64,000 bases of DNA, taken from positions 5,530,501 through 5,594,500 of the forward strand of contig NZ_CP134772.1 in the NCBI RefSeq assembly GCF_031882575.1. The letters are read 5' to 3'. Positions within the stretch are counted from its first letter, which is position 1; the number at the start of each line of letters is the position of its first letter. The notes under the pieces are model-generated. The model made no database searches, was not told the origin of the DNA, and saw only the letters and a program-made list of their open reading frames with translations. This stretch comes from Pseudomonas sp. VD-NE ins (GTDB taxonomy: Bacteria > Pseudomonadota > Gammaproteobacteria > Pseudomonadales > Pseudomonadaceae). This document shows, one piece after another, positions 37,496 through 46,940 of the stretch. The position numbers and the translations under genes are program-made.

Positions 37496-39553
37496 ATGCA
37501 GGCTTTCCTTTCACCGGGGATCAAATTGCTGGGGCGGTTTGGCTTCGCCGGTAAATTCCAGTTGTTGTTTCTGCTGTTCATTCTGCCGTTGGCCGGCAGC
37601 CTGTTGATGATCGGCCAGGACTATCGCGACAAGCTCAATCTGATTTCCGGCGAACGTGCTGGCGTGCGTCAGTTGCTCGCACTCGATGCGCTGGACAACC
37701 TGCTCGCCGCGCAACGTGACCGTGCCGCCCGTTGGCGCGCCACCGAAACCAATCGCCAACCGACGCCCGCTACCCTCGCCGCCATGGGCGCGTTTGACGC
37801 AGTGCAACCGGCAGTTCTGCAAGCCACCACAGATTTGGGCACCGCCCTGAAAAATGAAGGTGCTGAAGGCGAAACCCTCACGCGCTATCAGGCGCTGCAA
37901 ACCGCTCTGAATGGTCTGGATTCGAAAAGCCTCAGCGGTGTCGGTTGGTGGCCGGACGGTTACGATCGTTTCACCAACGCCCTCAGCGCCCTGCAAGCGT
38001 TGCGCGAACAAATCGTCATGGACAATCGCCTGACCCTCGCGCCCTGGCTGGAAACCTATCTGCTCACGCAGATTTCCACGCAGCACGCGCCGGACCTGAT
38101 CGAACGCGTCGGCCGCCTCGCTGCGGTCGGCCAGGCCTCAGTGGTCTCCGGCCAATTCACCCTGCAAAGCCGATTGCAATTGCGCGACCTGCGCAGCCGC
38201 ATCGGCGATGCCCGCGAGCAACTGGTGAAAACTGCCACGCTGCTCGAAGCACGCCTGCCGAAAGATCAGCAGAGCTGGGCCAGCCAATACCACGACAGCC
38301 TGAAACGCCTCGACAGCGGCCTGAAGGTCCTTGATGACGGCGTGTTCGGCGGCAGCATCACGCTCAAACCGGACGACTTCGAGCGCAGCCTCGACGCCTT
38401 ACTGACCGACCTCGCCGCCCTGCGCCAGCAATCGCTGGTGTCGCTGGATCAAAGGCTCGACGCCTACCACAGCTCGGCGATCCGTCAGTTCATCCTCGTC
38501 GCAGGCATCTTCGGCTGCCTGCTGCTGGCGGCGCTGTACCTGTTCGTCTGCCTGCAAGCCTCGATCCGCCGCAGCGCCAGCGGCATCACCCTGCTCGCCG
38601 AAGCTCTGCGCGACGGCAACCTGAGCTTGCAAGTGCCGGTAGTAGGCCGCGATGAGCTGGCAGCGATCAGCACCGCACTCAACGTTGCCGTTGTGCAACT
38701 GCGCACGAGCATGCTTGGTGTCGATCACGAAACCTCGCAGTTGAGCCATGCCGTGCGCAGCCTCAACGAGCACTCCAGCGGCGCCCTCGGCGAAGTCGAA
38801 GCGCAGCAGTTGCAGATCAGCCAAATCGCCGCAGCTGCCACGCAACTGGCAGCGACGTCGCAAGGCGTGGCGCAGAGTTGCGAGCAAGCGTCCGGCAGCG
38901 CTCAGCACACCCGACGCATTGCTGCTGACAGCAGCCGCGACAGCCAGCGCACCACGGCGAGCATTCAGCAACTCAATCAACGCCTGAACGACACCGCTGC
39001 TGCACTCGGTCGAGTCAGCGAGCAAGGCCAGCAGATTCAATTGGTCGTCGACACGATTCGCGGCGTCGCCGAACAGACCAATCTGCTTGCGCTCAACGCG
39101 GCTATCGAAGCCGCGCGAGCCGGTGAGCAAGGTCGCGGTTTCGCCGTAGTCGCCGATGAAGTGCGCAGCCTGTCGCAACGCACGCAGTCGTCCACCGCAC
39201 AAATCGCCGGCACGGTCGACAGCTTGCGCGCAACGGTCAACGAAGCCGTGAGTTTGATGGAAGCTGCCTGCGGCCAGGCGCAAACCGATGCCGAATCGGT
39301 CACCGGTCTCGGTGAGCGCTTGGGCGAAATCGCCAGCGCCGTGCAGAGCGTCACCGACACCCTGGCGCAGATCGCCACGGCGGTTGAAGAACAAGCGAGT
39401 ACCGCCGATGAAGTCAGCGGTAATATCCAGCAGGTCGATCAGGCGGCCGTGCGCTTGCTCGAAGGCGCGCGGGCGGTGAATCTTGCCGCAGACACCCTGA
39501 GCCAGGGCAGCAAAGCGCTGAGCGACAACACCGCGCGTTTCCGCCTCAGTTGA
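37496..39553 (+). CDS. methyl-accepting chemotaxis protein
   Basis: 685 aa from the ATG at 37496, just after GAGGAG; the first 72 codons of the longer frame are leader. TM1 'QLLFLLFILPLAGSLLMIG' (residues 20-38), an about 310-residue helical periplasmic sensor without recognised CACHE or PAS motifs, TM2 'QFILVAGIFGCLLLAALYLF' near residue 335, HAMP region, and the signalling tip '[20 protein letters not shown]' near residue 525. Reports an unknown ligand to CheA/CheW. Its end overlaps the 3' end of the LysR gene by eight bases, tail to tail. Confidence 0.9.
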   Translation: MQAFLSPGIKLLGRFGFAGKFQLLFLLFILPLAGSLLMIGQDYRDKLNLISGERAGVRQLLALDALDNLLAAQRDRAARWRATETNRQPTPATLAAMGAFDAVQPAVLQATTDLGTALKNEGAEGETLTRYQALQTALNGLDSKSLSGVGWWPDGYDRFTNALSALQALREQIVMDNRLTLAPWLETYLLTQISTQHAPDLIERVGRLAAVGQASVVSGQFTLQSRLQLRDLRSRIGDAREQLVKTATLLEARLPKDQQSWASQYHDSLKRLDSGLKVLDDGVFGGSITLKPDDFERSLDALLTDLAALRQQSLVSLDQRLDAYHSSAIRQFILVAGIFGCLLLAALYLFVCLQASIRRSASGITLLAEALRDGNLSLQVPVVGRDELAAISTALNVAVVQLRTSMLGVDHETSQLSHAVRSLNEHSSGALGEVEAQQLQISQIAAAATQLAATSQGVAQSCEQASGSAQHTRRIAADSSRDSQRTTASIQQLNQRLNDTAAALGRVSEQGQQIQLVVDTIRGVAEQTNLLALNAAIEAARAGEQGRGFAVVADEVRSLSQRTQSSTAQIAGTVDSLRATVNEAVSLMEAACGQAQTDAESVTGLGERLGEIASAVQSVTDTLAQIATAVEEQASTADEVSGNIQQVDQAAVRLLEGARAVNLAADTLSQGSKALSDNTARFRLS

Positions 39554-40448
39554 TCACAGCCTCGGGGAAGTCCGCTTCCAGTTCGGCCTTGAGCCATTGA
39601 ATAAACCACGCCACATCCGCCGAGAGTTCGGCGGACGGCGTCAGCACGCGATAACTCTCAAGCTTCACCTGGGCGTCGACCGCGCGCACCAGTTTGCCGC
39701 AGGCCAGTTCATGCCGCACCAGCACCTCGTTGGCCAGCGCGATGCCCTGCCCGCTCTCGGCGACCGACAGCGCGTGGTCATTGTTGACGTAGAGCATGTC
39801 GGAATTGAGGTGGATATCGAGGTCGTGCGCGGCGAACCAGAGGTTCCACCATTCGCCGTCATCAACGTGGATCAGTTCGTGGCTGATCAGATCGGCCGGG
39901 CTGTTGATCGGTGCGATGCTGGCCAGATAGGCCGGCGTGCAGATCGGGAACACTCGCGGGCAAATCAGCGTTTCCCGTGAGTCGGCATACTGCCCGTCGA
40001 GGCCGTAGACGATACCGAGGTCGGCACTTTTTCCATCCACTTCGGTGAAGGTCGAGTTCGGCTCGATCGCCAGTTTCAATCCCGGGCGCAAATGCCGCAG
40101 CGCTTCGATCCTCGGCATCAGCCAACGCTTGGCAAAACCCGGCACCACCATGATCCGCAGCCAGCGCTCGGCATCTTTCGGTTGCGCCTCTTTGCCGGCC
40201 TCGATGATCAACTGCAAAGCGGCGCTGATCTTGCGGTGATACTTCTCCCCCGCCGGCGTCAGATTGACCCCGCGCGAGGTGCGCTCGAACAATTGAATGC
40301 CCAACCAGTCCTCGAGCAATTTCACATGGCGGCCAATCGCAGGCTGGGTCACGTGCAGGGCTTTCGAGGCTTCGACGTAGCTGCCCAAACGGGCGGCGGC
40401 ATCAAAGGCGCGCACCGCGTTGAGCGGCGGCAAACGGTGGTCGGGCAT
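39546..40448 (-). CDS. LysR-family transcriptional regulator (GcvA-like)
   Basis: 300 aa from the ATG at 40448, preceded by CCAGGAATC; a GTG at 40460 is an alternative. HTH: 'LPPLNAVRAFDAAARLGSYV' and 'TQPAIGRHVKLLEDWLGIQL'. Effector domain follows ('LRIMVVPGFAKRWLMPRIEA'). It is divergent from the polyamine-type ABC operon at 40675, the standard layout for a LysR regulator controlling its neighbour. The ligand may be the transported compound. Confidence 0.88.
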   Translation of the reverse strand: MPDHRLPPLNAVRAFDAAARLGSYVEASKALHVTQPAIGRHVKLLEDWLGIQLFERTSRGVNLTPAGEKYHRKISAALQLIIEAGKEAQPKDAERWLRIMVVPGFAKRWLMPRIEALRHLRPGLKLAIEPNSTFTEVDGKSADLGIVYGLDGQYADSRETLICPRVFPICTPAYLASIAPINSPADLISHELIHVDDGEWWNLWFAAHDLDIHLNSDMLYVNNDHALSVAESGQGIALANEVLVRHELACGKLVRAVDAQVKLESYRVLTPSAELSADVAWFIQWLKAELEADFPEAVIN

Positions 40449-40674
40449 GATTCCTGGCACCTTCGGCTGTTAAATTAACTAACACCTGCCATGTTTAAAT
40501 TGAAGTGTCGCGCCGCGCAACCCCTGGCTGATAATCGAGCCACAGCAGAACAAAAAAACAGCTGGTTTCACACCCGAACGCAATCTCGATCCTGCCCAAA
40601 AAAATAATATCCATGGCCCGACGGCAACGCTTTTGCAAGCGAGTCGCAGGCGATGGGGGAATCGGAGGTAACGC
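40449..40674. promoter_or_regulatory. divergent LysR/ABC regulatory region
   Basis: AT-rich in its first part: GTTAAATTAAC (40469-40479) is a near-palindrome and TTTAAATTGAA follows at 40494, both plausible LysR sites. A TAATAT at about 40606 may be the -10 of the ABC operon; no convincing -35. Confidence 0.4.
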
Positions 40675-41793
40675 ATGAATGCCCTGCATTCGCTGCAAAC
40701 GCTGGCGGTCTCGATCCGCTCAGTACGCAAGGTTTACGGTGATCCGCAGACCGGTCCGGTGGCGCTGAAAAGCATCGACCTGGACATCCGCGACAACGAA
40801 TTCTTCACCCTTCTCGGCCCTTCCGGCTGCGGCAAGACCACGCTACTGCGGATGATCGCCGGGTTCGAATTTCCCACCGAAGGCGAGATCCTGCTCTATG
40901 GCGAAAACATCGCTGATCGCCCACCGTTCCAGCGGCCGGTCAACACGGTGTTCCAGCATTACGCGCTGTTCCCGCACATGACCATTGCCGAGAACCTGGC
41001 CTTCGGCCTCGAATCACAGCCGATGGGCAAAGTCCTCACCAAAGCGCAAATCACCGAGCGTGTGCGCGAGATGCTGGCGCTGGTGCAGATGGAGCGCTTC
41101 GCCAATCGCAAACCGGCGCAGCTGTCGGGCGGTCAGCAACAACGCGTCGCCCTCGCCCGCGCTTTGGCACCGCATCCGAAAGTGTTGCTGCTCGATGAGC
41201 CGCTGTCGGCACTCGATCTCAAGCTGCGTCAGGCGATGCGCGAAGAGTTGAAAGCCATCCAGGCCAAGACCGGCATCACCTTCATCTTCGTCACCCACGA
41301 CCAGGAAGAAGCGCTGACCATGTCCGACCGCATCGCCGTATTGTCCGAAGGCGAAGTGCAGCAGGTCGGGCGGCCGGAAGACATCTACGAACGCCCGCGT
41401 AATCGCTTCGTCGCCGACTTCATCGGCGAAACCAACTTCATCGAAGGCTCAGTCACTCGCGTGGAAGACGGCTTGGCCTGGTTCGCCGGGCCTGCCGGGC
41501 ATCCGCTGCCGGCGCAACCGTGCAGCGACGTGGCAGTCGGCGCCAGCGTGACCTTGTCGGTACGCCCGGAGCGCCTGCATCTGCTGCCGTCCAACAGCGA
41601 AAACGCGTTGCCGTGCCGGATCGAAGCGCAGATCTATCTCGGCACCGATCTGCAATATCAGGTCAGCCTCAGCGACGGTTCGCGCCTCACCGTGCGTACG
41701 CCAAATTGCGTCGATCAAAGCCTGCGCTTTGCCGTCGGCTCTCAGGCCGGTCTGTTGTTCGACCGTGGAAGCGCCAGCGTCCTGCACGATTGA
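40675..41793 (+). CDS. spermidine/putrescine-type ABC transporter ATPase
   Basis: 372 aa. Walker A 'LLGPSGCGKTTLLRMIAGFE', Q-loop 'VFQHYALFPHMTIAENLAFG', signature 'LSGGQQQRVALARALAPHPK', Walker B 'VLLLDEPLSALDLKLRQAMR', plus a C-terminal TOBE region 'VTLSVRPERLHLLPSNSENA'. It energises the two permeases encoded next. Four-gene layout A-B-C-D matches PotABCD-like systems; the exact substrate is not readable. Confidence 0.92.
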   Translation: MNALHSLQTLAVSIRSVRKVYGDPQTGPVALKSIDLDIRDNEFFTLLGPSGCGKTTLLRMIAGFEFPTEGEILLYGENIADRPPFQRPVNTVFQHYALFPHMTIAENLAFGLESQPMGKVLTKAQITERVREMLALVQMERFANRKPAQLSGGQQQRVALARALAPHPKVLLLDEPLSALDLKLRQAMREELKAIQAKTGITFIFVTHDQEEALTMSDRIAVLSEGEVQQVGRPEDIYERPRNRFVADFIGETNFIEGSVTRVEDGLAWFAGPAGHPLPAQPCSDVAVGASVTLSVRPERLHLLPSNSENALPCRIEAQIYLGTDLQYQVSLSDGSRLTVRTPNCVDQSLRFAVGSQAGLLFDRGSASVLHD

Positions 41794-41808
41794 GCCGGAG
41801 GAATTGCC

Positions 41809-42729
41809 ATGCACGCCTTACCGATTGCCAATACGCTGGAACGGCGCAAAGCCTTCCAGAGCTTCCTCGGGGTCAGCCCGGCGCTGATCGCTATCTGTTT
41901 GTTTCTGGTGGTGCCGATTCTCATCGTCATCGGCTATTCGCTGATGGAGGCCAACCCCTACGGCGGGGTCAATAAAGTCTTCAGCAGTGACGCCTACACC
42001 TCGCTGCTGTTCGAGCGGCAACTGGACGACAGCCTCGCGTTTGCCGACTCGTATTTGATCATCGCGCTGCGCTCGATCGGCATTGCCGGGCTGACCACCA
42101 TCATCACGCTGCTGATCGGTTTCCCGGTGGCGGTGTGGCTGGCCATGCAGCCGGCGCATCGACGCGGTTTGCTGATTTTTCTGATCACCGTGCCGTTCTG
42201 GGCCAACCTGCTGATCCGCACTTACGCGTGGATTCTGCTGCTGCGTAACACCGGGGTGATCAACAACAGCCTGATGGGCATGGGCGTTATCCATGAACCG
42301 TTGCAGTTGTTGTACACCGACGGCGCGGTGCTGCTGGGGCTGGTTTACACCTACGCGCCGTTCGTGGTGTTGCCGATTTACGCGACGCTGGAAAAGATGG
42401 ACATCCGCCTGCTCGAAGCCGCGCAGGACCTGTATGCCGGCCGCGTGCGCACCTTGCGCAAAGTGGTGTTACCGATCGCCAAACCGGGAATTCTCGCCGG
42501 CGCCATCCTCACTTTCGTACCGTGCCTGGGCGCGATGATCGCTCCGGAATTGCTCGGCGGTGGCACGCGAATGATGCTCGGCAACCTGATCTTCCGGCAG
42601 TTCAGCGATGCGCGTAACTGGCCGTTTGGTGCAGCGCTGTCGCTGGTGCTGATGGCCGCCGTGATGCTGGTGCTGACCGTTTATGCCTTGCGCGCCGAGC
42701 GCCAGCGCATCGCCAAAGGAGGTGCGTAA
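41809..42729 (+). CDS. spermidine/putrescine-type ABC permease (PotB-like)
   Basis: 306 aa, six hydrophobic segments. N-terminal 'FLGVSPALIAICLFLVVPIL', and the EAA loop 'IRLLEAAQDLYAGRVRTLRK' that contacts the ATPase. Starts after CCGGAGG, 15 bases after the ATPase gene, and overlaps the next permease by one base (TAATG). Confidence 0.9.
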   Translation: MHALPIANTLERRKAFQSFLGVSPALIAICLFLVVPILIVIGYSLMEANPYGGVNKVFSSDAYTSLLFERQLDDSLAFADSYLIIALRSIGIAGLTTIITLLIGFPVAVWLAMQPAHRRGLLIFLITVPFWANLLIRTYAWILLLRNTGVINNSLMGMGVIHEPLQLLYTDGAVLLGLVYTYAPFVVLPIYATLEKMDIRLLEAAQDLYAGRVRTLRKVVLPIAKPGILAGAILTFVPCLGAMIAPELLGGGTRMMLGNLIFRQFSDARNWPFGAALSLVLMAAVMLVLTVYALRAERQRIAKGGA

Positions 42730-43535
42730 TGCTCGCGCTATTCAAACGCAAAGGGCTGGGCGTGCAGGACTTTCCCGGTTTCGGCGGCTTCAGTTTTCTG
42801 TTCTATCTGTACCTCTACGCGCCGATCGTGGTGCTGGTGGTGTTCTCGTTCAACGCCAACCAATCGGCCACGGTGTGGACCGGTTTCAGCCTCGACTGGT
42901 ATCGCGCCGCGTTCGCCAATCAGGCCTTGCGCCAGGCCGCCGGCAACAGCCTGTTGATTGCGGTGTGCGCGAGCATGATCGCCACGGCGATTGCCACCCT
43001 CGCCGCCCTCGGCACCTCGCGCGGGGCCAAGTTCAAGGGCCTGCACTTGTCGATGGGCGCGATCATGTTGCCGCTGGTGTTGCCGGAAATTGTCGTCGGT
43101 GTGGCGACGCTGGCGCTGTTCTCGACCATCGGTCTTTCGCTGGGTTACGGCAACCTGATCATCGCGCACACGGTGTTCTGCATTCCCTTCGCCTATCTGC
43201 CGATTCGCGCGCGGCTGAACGACATGGACCTGTCGCTGGAACAAGCCTCGGCCGACCTCTACGCGGGCCCGTGGCGGACCTTTCGCAAGGTCACTTTGCC
43301 GCTGCTGATGCCAGGGATATTTTCCGGGCTGATGCTGGCCTTCATCGTCTCGCTGGATAACTTCGTCATCTCGATGATGGTCTCGCAGGCCGGCACCACG
43401 ACCCTGCCGATCTTCATTTTCGGCCTGCTGCGGATGGGGGTGACACCCGACGTCAATGCCGTGTCGACGCTGATCCTCGGCGTCTCGGTGCTGTTCGTCA
43501 GCCTCTCTTACCTGTTGGGCAAAAAGAACGCCTGA
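42729..43535 (+). CDS. spermidine/putrescine-type ABC permease (PotC-like)
   Basis: 268 aa, six hydrophobic segments. 'FYLYLYAPIVVLVVFSFNAN' is the typical PotC/PotI opening; EAA loop 'LSLEQASADLYAGPWRTFRK'. The second half of the permease heterodimer. AAGGAGG precedes the start within the end of the first permease gene. Confidence 0.9.
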   Translation: MLALFKRKGLGVQDFPGFGGFSFLFYLYLYAPIVVLVVFSFNANQSATVWTGFSLDWYRAAFANQALRQAAGNSLLIAVCASMIATAIATLAALGTSRGAKFKGLHLSMGAIMLPLVLPEIVVGVATLALFSTIGLSLGYGNLIIAHTVFCIPFAYLPIRARLNDMDLSLEQASADLYAGPWRTFRKVTLPLLMPGIFSGLMLAFIVSLDNFVISMMVSQAGTTTLPIFIFGLLRMGVTPDVNAVSTLILGVSVLFVSLSYLLGKKNA

Positions 43536-43562
43536 ACCTTCTACGACCTGTGGGGAAATAGC

Positions 43563-44609
43563 ATGAGCAAGTGGATAAAAAGCGTCGGCACTGCGTTGTT
43601 CCTGACTGTGCCGCTGAGCATGGTCGCGAGTGTTCAGGCCGCCGAGAAACTCAACGTAGTGAGCTGGAGCGGCTATTTTTCGCCGGAAATTCTCGCCAAG
43701 TTCCAGAAGCAGACCGGCATCGAAGTCACCGTCGACTCCTACGATTCCAACGAGACGCTGCTGGCGAAATTGAAACAGGGTGGCGCCGGTTATGACGTGG
43801 CGATTCCGTCGCACCAGTTCGTGCCGATCCTGATCAAGGAAAACCTGCTCGAACGCTTCGACCCGGTCAAGGAGCCCTACTACGCCAGCGTTGTGGATAA
43901 CCTGAAAAAACCGAGCTGGGACCCGCAAGGCGCGTATTCGGTGCCGTTCATCTGGGGCACCACCAGCGTCGTGTTGGACTCGGCGCGCTACAAAGGCCCG
44001 GCCGACAGCTACAAGGTTTTGTATGAGCCGCCAGCCGAGTTGCAGGGGCGCATCAACATGTTCGACTCGGTCAGCGACATGGTCGACATGGCCAGCCTTT
44101 ACCTGAACATTCCGCTGTGCAGCGAAGACCCGAAACAGATGCAACAAGTGCTGACTTTGCTCAAGGCGCAGAAGCCGTTCGTGAAGACCTACAGTTCCAA
44201 GGCCGGCTCGATTCGCGAGAACCTGGCCTCGGGTGAAATCGACATGTCGATGTTCTGGGGCGGTTCGTCGATGCGTGCCCGCGAGATGAAACCGACGCTG
44301 AAATACCTCTACCCGAAAGAAGGCGTACTGGCCTGGGTCGACAACATGGTCATCCCTGCCGGCAGCAAGAATCCGGCGAATGCCAAGGCGTTTATCGCCT
44401 TCCTCAGTCAGCCGGAAAACTCGGCGATGACGCAGAACTTCCTCAAGCACCAGAGCCCGATCAAAGGCGTTGAACCGTTCCTCGACGCGGCGCTCAAGGA
44501 CGCGCCGGAATTGCACATTCCCGAAGGCACTAACGTGGTGTTCAGCAAGACTTGCGGTGAAGGCGCGATCCGCCTCGCCGACCGTCTCTGGACCAACCTG
44601 ATGCGTTGA
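43563..44609 (+). CDS. ABC transporter periplasmic polyamine-type binding protein (PotD/PotF-like)
   Basis: 348 aa. 'VGTALFLTVPLSMVASVQAA' signal with cleavage after VQA. Mature start 'EKLNVVSWSGYFSPEILAKF' resembles PotD/SpuD ('YNWSDYI'), but polyamine-contacting tryptophans are only partly conserved ('VPFIWGTTSVVLDSARYKGP', 'GEIDMSMFWGGSSMRAREMK'), so the ligand may be another cation. Transcript continues to the amidase, perhaps through the weak terminator at 44617. Confidence 0.88.
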   Translation: MSKWIKSVGTALFLTVPLSMVASVQAAEKLNVVSWSGYFSPEILAKFQKQTGIEVTVDSYDSNETLLAKLKQGGAGYDVAIPSHQFVPILIKENLLERFDPVKEPYYASVVDNLKKPSWDPQGAYSVPFIWGTTSVVLDSARYKGPADSYKVLYEPPAELQGRINMFDSVSDMVDMASLYLNIPLCSEDPKQMQQVLTLLKAQKPFVKTYSSKAGSIRENLASGEIDMSMFWGGSSMRAREMKPTLKYLYPKEGVLAWVDNMVIPAGSKNPANAKAFIAFLSQPENSAMTQNFLKHQSPIKGVEPFLDAALKDAPELHIPEGTNVVFSKTCGEGAIRLADRLWTNLMR

Positions 44610-44616
44610 TATTTAC

Positions 44617-44644
44617 CGCCCCGTCGCACCGGCGGGGCGCTTTT
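44617..44644 (+). terminator. terminator-like hairpin
   Basis: CGCCCCG/CGGGGCG stem with TCGCACCGG loop and TTTT tail. Short T-run, so read-through to the amidase gene is likely. Confidence 0.6.
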
Positions 44645-44669
44645 CCAGCCGTCTGAAAGGCCACGTGCA

Positions 44670-46124
44670 ATGAACTCTAATAACATCAGCGAACTGGTCC
44701 TGTTGCAGGCCCACGAACTCGCCGAGCGCATCCGCCTGCGCCAGGTTTCCTGCCGGGAAGTGATGCAGACTTACCTTGCCCATATCGAACGTTTCAACCC
44801 GTTGGTGAATGCGCTGATCAGTCTGCAATCGCCGGAACATCTGCTGGCTCAGGCCGATGAACGCGATGCCGAACTGGCACGTGGCCAATACCGTGGCTGG
44901 ATGCATGGCCTGCCCCATGCGATCAAGGATCTGTCGCTGACCCAAGGCATCCGCACCACGCTGGGTTCGCCGCTGTACAAGGACTTCGTGCCTGAGCGCG
45001 ACGGCATCATGGTCGAGCGGATCAAGGCAGCCGGCGCGATCATTATCGGCAAGACCAACACCCCGGAATTCGGCCTCGGCTCGCAAAGTTACAACCCGTT
45101 GTTTGGTGCCACCGCTTGCGCGTATGACCCGAGCAAAACCGCGGGCGGCAGCAGTGGCGGTGCGGCGGCGGCGCTGGCGATGCACCTGGTGCCGGTGGCG
45201 GATGGCAGCGACATGATGGGCTCGCTGCGCAACCCGGCGGCGTTCAACAACATCTTTGGTTTTCGTCCGTCACAGGGTCGTGTGCCGTTTGATGACAGTG
45301 CCGATCTGTTTTTCGATCAGCTCGGTTACGAAGGGCCGATGGCGCGCAGTGTGAAAGATGCGGCGCTGCTGTTGTCAGTGCAGGCTGGTGGTGATGCTCG
45401 AGCGCCGTTGTCCATCGCCGAATCCGGCGAGGCGTTTGCGGCGCCGTTGGAGCGTGAATTCAAAGGTACACGTTTGGGTTGGCTGGGCGATTTCGGTGGT
45501 TATCTGCCGATGGAGCAAGGCGTTCTGTCGTTGTGCGAGAAGACCTTTGCTGATTTTGAGAGCCTTGGCTGCCACGTTGAGTCGGTTGAGCCGGGTTTCG
45601 CGCCTGAGCGGCTGTGGAGCAGTTGGCGGACGTTGCGGCACTGGATGGTCGCGGGGTCGCTGGGCGCGACGTATGCCGATCCACAAAAACGCGCATTGCT
45701 GAAACCGGAGGCGATCTGGGAAGTGGAGAATGGCTTGAAGCTGTCGGCCAGCGAAGTGTTTGCCGCTTCGGCGGTGCGCAGCGATTGGTATCGGGCGATT
45801 TCTCGGCTGTTCGAAAAGTACGATTACCTGCTGCTGCCCAGCGCCCAAGTGTTCCCGTTCGATAAAACCGAGCCTTGGCCAACGTCTATCGAAGGCGTGG
45901 CGATGGACACGTATCACCGCTGGATGGAGGTGGTCATCCCAGGCACGCTGTCGGGTTGCCCGGTGGCCAATGTTCAGGCCGGATTCAATTCGCACGGTTT
46001 ACCGATGGGGCTGCAAATCATCGGCAAGCACCAGGCTGACTTCGCTGTCCTGCAATTGGCGCACGCGTATGAACAGGCCAGCCGCTGGTTCCAACGCTGC
46101 CCTTCGCCGCTGTTGAGGCAGTGA
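44670..46124 (+). CDS. amidase, amidase-signature family
   Basis: 484 aa. Catalytic Lys in 'GLPHAIKDLSLTQGIRTTLG' near residue 85, the glycine/serine signature 'KTAGGSSGGAAAALAMHLVP' near residue 158 (cis-Ser), and 'DGSDMMGSLRNPAAFNNIFG' where the nucleophilic Ser lies; the usual GGS is MGS here. It hydrolyses a carboxamide of unknown structure. Placement after a LysR-ABC set suggests it processes the imported compound or its derivative. Confidence 0.88.
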   Translation: MNSNNISELVLLQAHELAERIRLRQVSCREVMQTYLAHIERFNPLVNALISLQSPEHLLAQADERDAELARGQYRGWMHGLPHAIKDLSLTQGIRTTLGSPLYKDFVPERDGIMVERIKAAGAIIIGKTNTPEFGLGSQSYNPLFGATACAYDPSKTAGGSSGGAAAALAMHLVPVADGSDMMGSLRNPAAFNNIFGFRPSQGRVPFDDSADLFFDQLGYEGPMARSVKDAALLLSVQAGGDARAPLSIAESGEAFAAPLEREFKGTRLGWLGDFGGYLPMEQGVLSLCEKTFADFESLGCHVESVEPGFAPERLWSSWRTLRHWMVAGSLGATYADPQKRALLKPEAIWEVENGLKLSASEVFAASAVRSDWYRAISRLFEKYDYLLLPSAQVFPFDKTEPWPTSIEGVAMDTYHRWMEVVIPGTLSGCPVANVQAGFNSHGLPMGLQIIGKHQADFAVLQLAHAYEQASRWFQRCPSPLLRQ

Positions 46125-46169
46125 TTTTGATAAACGGTTGAAAGCGTAGAAAAATTTTTAAATTTACGC

Positions 46170-46198
46170 TTGACGCTTTTCCATTTCAGGGGAATAAT
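46170..46198 (+). promoter_or_regulatory. sigma-70 promoter of tRNA-Met
   Basis: TTGACG (46170-46175), 17 bases, AATAAT (46193-46198), in an AT-rich stretch, 12 bases before the tRNA. Confidence 0.75.
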
Positions 46199-46209
46199 GC
46201 GCGCCACTT

Positions 46210-46286
46210 GGCTACATAGCTCAGTTGGTTAGAGCATAGCATTCATAATGCTGGGGTCCGGGGTTCAAGTCCCTGTGTAGCCACCA
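46210..46286 (+). tRNA. tRNA-Met, elongator (anticodon CAT)
   Basis: 77 bases. Acceptor GGCTACA pairs with TGTAGCC, anticodon loop TTCATAA with CAT, T-loop GGTTCAAGTCC, encoded CCA. The accessory patch with the bacteriocin begins directly downstream, but I found no repeat of the tRNA end that would mark an attachment site. Confidence 0.97.
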
Positions 46287-46292
46287 AGTACT

Positions 46293-46327
46293 AAAAACGG
46301 CTTACCGAAAGGTAGGCCGTTTTTTTA
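46293..46327 (+). terminator. rho-independent terminator of tRNA-Met
   Basis: AAACGGCTTACC/GGTAGGCCGTTTTTTT hairpin. Nearly the same stem (GGCTTACC/GGTAGGCC) is used in the terminator at 52206. It can also serve the HTH gene coming from the right. Confidence 0.88.
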
Positions 46328-46354
46328 TGCCCAGAGAAAAGTCTCGGTAATCTG

Positions 46355-46753
46355 TTACTTCAAAATATCCTTCTCTTCGTTGCTCGCTTTGGTCGCGGCC
46401 TGTGCGATTAGTGCGTCAAGCATCTGTGCAATGACCTTCTGTTGAACCTTCGAAAGCTCATTGATGGACTGCAGCCGCCGATACCACGTCGAGGTCAAGC
46501 TGCGTCTGGGCGTCTCCGTGTACGAGGGAACCCCGAGCAGGTCTTCAACAGGCACGCGAAGCGCAAATGCCATCTTCACCAGCGTCGTGACCGGCATGCT
46601 GCGGGTGCCCTCCTCGTAGCCCTGAAAGGTTTGCCGGGAAAGACCTAAAGCCCGTGCAAACCGCGTCTGTGTGATTTCGTGAACTGTGCGTAAGTGAGCA
46701 ATGCGACTGCCCATCGCCATCAGAAAATCGCGGTCCTCATTGGAAATACTCAT
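46355..46753 (-). CDS. XRE-type helix-turn-helix regulator
   Basis: 132 aa from the ATG at 46753. HTH: 'RIAHLRTVHEITQTRFARAL' and 'GLSRQTFQGYEEGTRSMPVT' at residues 18-57; the C-terminal half is Ala/Gln-rich and helical ('LSKVQQKVIAQMLDALIAQA'), perhaps for dimerisation. It is divergent from the bacteriocin gene across a 373-base gap that holds two TTCATCTGAA sites, making it a candidate regulator of itself and the bacteriocin. Confidence 0.85.
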   Translation of the reverse strand: MSISNEDRDFLMAMGSRIAHLRTVHEITQTRFARALGLSRQTFQGYEEGTRSMPVTTLVKMAFALRVPVEDLLGVPSYTETPRRSLTSTWYRRLQSINELSKVQQKVIAQMLDALIAQAATKASNEEKDILK

Positions 46754-46801
46754 GACAATGGCCGACTGAAAATAGAGTTGATTGGCAACGGACTCATCCT
46801 T

Positions 46802-46811
46802 TTCATCTGAA
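46802..46811. promoter_or_regulatory. candidate operator, TTCATCTGAA copy 1
   Basis: Lies within TTTCA-TC-TGAAA (46801-46812), 48 bases upstream of the HTH gene start. The same decamer occurs at 46945. Confidence 0.4.
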
Positions 46812-46940
46812 ATCCATCCTGGAAAAACAACAGAAAACATCCTCAGGTAAAGGCGCGTAAGTTGTCGACCTGAAAAATCTGTAGGAAAAATTCAGACGCG
46901 CCCTCCATCCAAAGCGAAAGACTACAAGCACGAAACACCG

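Noticed and set aside
42738-44516. 592-codon open frame antisense to the ABC permease and binding-protein genes
   Set aside because: His/Arg/Gln-rich shadow of high-GC codons; it spans two real genes and their gap.
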